DNA of 64,000 bases from Aeromicrobium sp. Root495 (GTDB lineage Bacteria > Actinomycetota > Actinomycetes > Propionibacteriales > Nocardioidaceae): positions 2,635,722 to 2,699,721 of the forward strand of contig NZ_LMFJ01000001.1 in assembly GCF_001426755.1 (NCBI RefSeq). Direction: 5' to 3'. This document shows positions 63,146-64,000 of this stretch, piece after piece. How positions within the stretch are numbered: position 1 is the first letter of the stretch; the number at the start of each line of letters is the position of its first letter. Under the pieces are notes generated by a model. It had not been told where the DNA came from and ran no database searches. It was given only the letters and a program-made list of their open reading frames with translations. The translations under genes were made by a program, and so were the position numbers.

Positions 63146-64000
63146 TCACACCAACGGAATGACGACCCGGTTACGCCGATAGAGCGTGCGTGACCGCTCG
63201 CGATCGACGTTGATGCGTCGGGCGGTCGCGGGAGCCCTGTCGGGGAACAGCTCGACCCAGATCCACCGGGTCACCCCACGCTGGGTCGCTCGGACCCGGT
63301 CCTCGCGGATCTTCTCCTCCGACAGCTGCCGACCGGGGTCGTCGGTGAAGGAGTTGAGCCGGCCGTACTTCTGAAGTCCGTCGAACTCGCCGACGTGACT
63401 GCAGTCCTCCCAGTCGAAGTCCGTGCGGGCCACGAAGCTCCCCCGTTCGTCGCGGATCTCGACCTGGAGACTCGGCGCAGGTACACCGTGGCGCCAGAAC
63501 ATGTAGAACGACCGCGCTTCACCGGCGCTCTCCAGCCGGGCGTCGGAGAGCCGCACCGCCAGGCGCCCACGCCGCATGCCGGGCCACGCCGCATGGACCT
63601 CGACGAGCTCCTCCAGACGTCCGGCCTCGACCTGGCCCCGGCGCAGCGCCGAGCTGGCGAGCACGACCCCGGACTCGATGCCCACGGTCGTGCAGGTCTC
63701 CATCACCGTCCGCTCGATCGACGTGACGGCACAGCCGTCGACCATCTCGACCTCGTCGTCCTCGAGGTGCCCGGTGTGGAACACCACTCCCGCCTCCTTC
63801 TTGCCCTGGAGTCCGTCGCGTCGGGTCAGGTGGACCTCGTGGACGGGCACGTCGAAGAGGTCGAGCCCGTGGAGCGCCGCGGCCGACTGGTGACTCGCGA
63901 CCACGACGTCACCGAGCTTGTCGAGCAGCGACCGGACGACGATGGCATGGCGTCCGGTGTCGTCGAGGCTCGTCCAGAGGTCGACCGGGACGTAGGTGCC
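63146..64000 (-). CDS. AbiEi-antitoxin-like / endonuclease-fold protein (5' end beyond window)
   Basis: The frame is open from the stop at 63146 to the window end with no interruption (285 codons seen). The visible start includes GTYVPVDLW, then RHAIVVRSLLDKLGDVVVASHQSAAALHGLDLF, the pattern of actinobacterial AbiEi-type proteins in which a winged helix would lie just before, outside the window. The C-terminal part (EARSFYMFWRHGVPAPSLQVEIRDE, TDFDWEDCSHVGEFDGLQKYGR) looks like a PD-(D/E)XK/DUF559-type fold with candidate acidic residues D and E and Lys in QKYG. No partner toxin is in the window; role unknown. Confidence 0.65.
   Translation of the reverse strand, partial: GTYVPVDLWTSLDDTGRHAIVVRSLLDKLGDVVVASHQSAAALHGLDLFDVPVHEVHLTRRDGLQGKKEAGVVFHTGHLEDDEVEMVDGCAVTSIERTVMETCTTVGIESGVVLASSALRRGQVEAGRLEELVEVHAAWPGMRRGRLAVRLSDARLESAGEARSFYMFWRHGVPAPSLQVEIRDERGSFVARTDFDWEDCSHVGEFDGLQKYGRLNSFTDDPGRQLSEEKIREDRVRATQRGVTRWIWVELFPDRAPATARRINVDRERSRTLYRRNRVVIPLV

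Overview
The window is a very GC-rich, gene-dense stretch of an actinobacterial chromosome. I infer a non-mycobacterial actinomycete, probably Propionibacteriales (Nocardioides or Aeromicrobium type). The basis is the near-universal G/C third codon position, leaderless TANNNT-type promoters, Rex-linked hem genes, a BldN/RsbN-type sigma/anti-sigma pair, teichoic-acid-type glycerophosphotransferases, and gene order that follows two Mycobacterium tuberculosis blocks. I recall these from memory as roughly Rv0496-Rv0512 and Rv3585-Rv3626c. Species cannot be fixed from the sequence alone.

Layout. 1-0.9 kb: 3' end of a lytic transglycosylase, a strong hairpin and a small repeat array. 0.9-4.8 kb: PadR regulator plus ABC exporter operon with a palindromic operator over its own start. 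4.9-10.6 kb: translationally coupled rex-hemA-hemC-cobA/hemD-hemB tetrapyrrole operon. 10.8-12.7 kb: glutaredoxin-like protein and acyl-CoA ligase. 12.7-15.6 kb: HAD phosphatase, BldN-like sigma factor and RsbN-like anti-sigma. 15.6-18.8 kb: small membrane protein, PlsC-type acyltransferase with a histone-like tail, SDR, ribosomal protein bS22 and an excisionase-type HTH protein. 18.9-24.6 kb: AcuC deacetylase, proC, a BASS transporter, a LysE exporter bracketed by 78-bp inverted repeats, a TIM-barrel protein and ppx. 24.6-33.2 kb: Cys-rich protein, VOC protein, radA, disA, mutY, small membrane proteins and clpC. 33.4-39.4 kb: complete fructose PTS (fruR-fruK-fruA-ptsH, divergent ptsI). 39.4-42.6 kb: MFS transporter, a cruciform repeat and lysS. 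42.7-54.9 kb: pantothenate genes (coaX, panD, panC, DUF2520) interleaved with two paralogous glycerophosphotransferases, a pyruvyl transferase and a DUF885 protein. 55-63 kb: folate operon (folE-folP-SnoaL-folB-folK-DUF3180) directly behind ftsH, then hpt, tilS and a zinc metalloprotease. 63.1-64 kb: 3' part of an AbiEi-like/endonuclease-fold protein running off the window.

Most operons use 1-4 base start/stop overlaps (ATGA or GTGA), so translational coupling is the rule. Functionally the window is core metabolism (heme, proline, CoA, folate, purine salvage, sugar PTS), proteostasis and DNA repair (clpC, ftsH, radA, mutY, c-di-AMP synthase disA), and envelope polymer synthesis. I saw no tRNA, rRNA, CRISPR array, prophage, recognisable transposase or replication origin. 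The best candidates for something new are the inverted-repeat-bracketed lysE cassette, the other intergenic palindromic elements, the sigma/anti-sigma pair with a BldN-type promoter between the genes, and the recurrent operators or promoters placed directly on start codons. No strong case for a wholly new multi-gene system was found.
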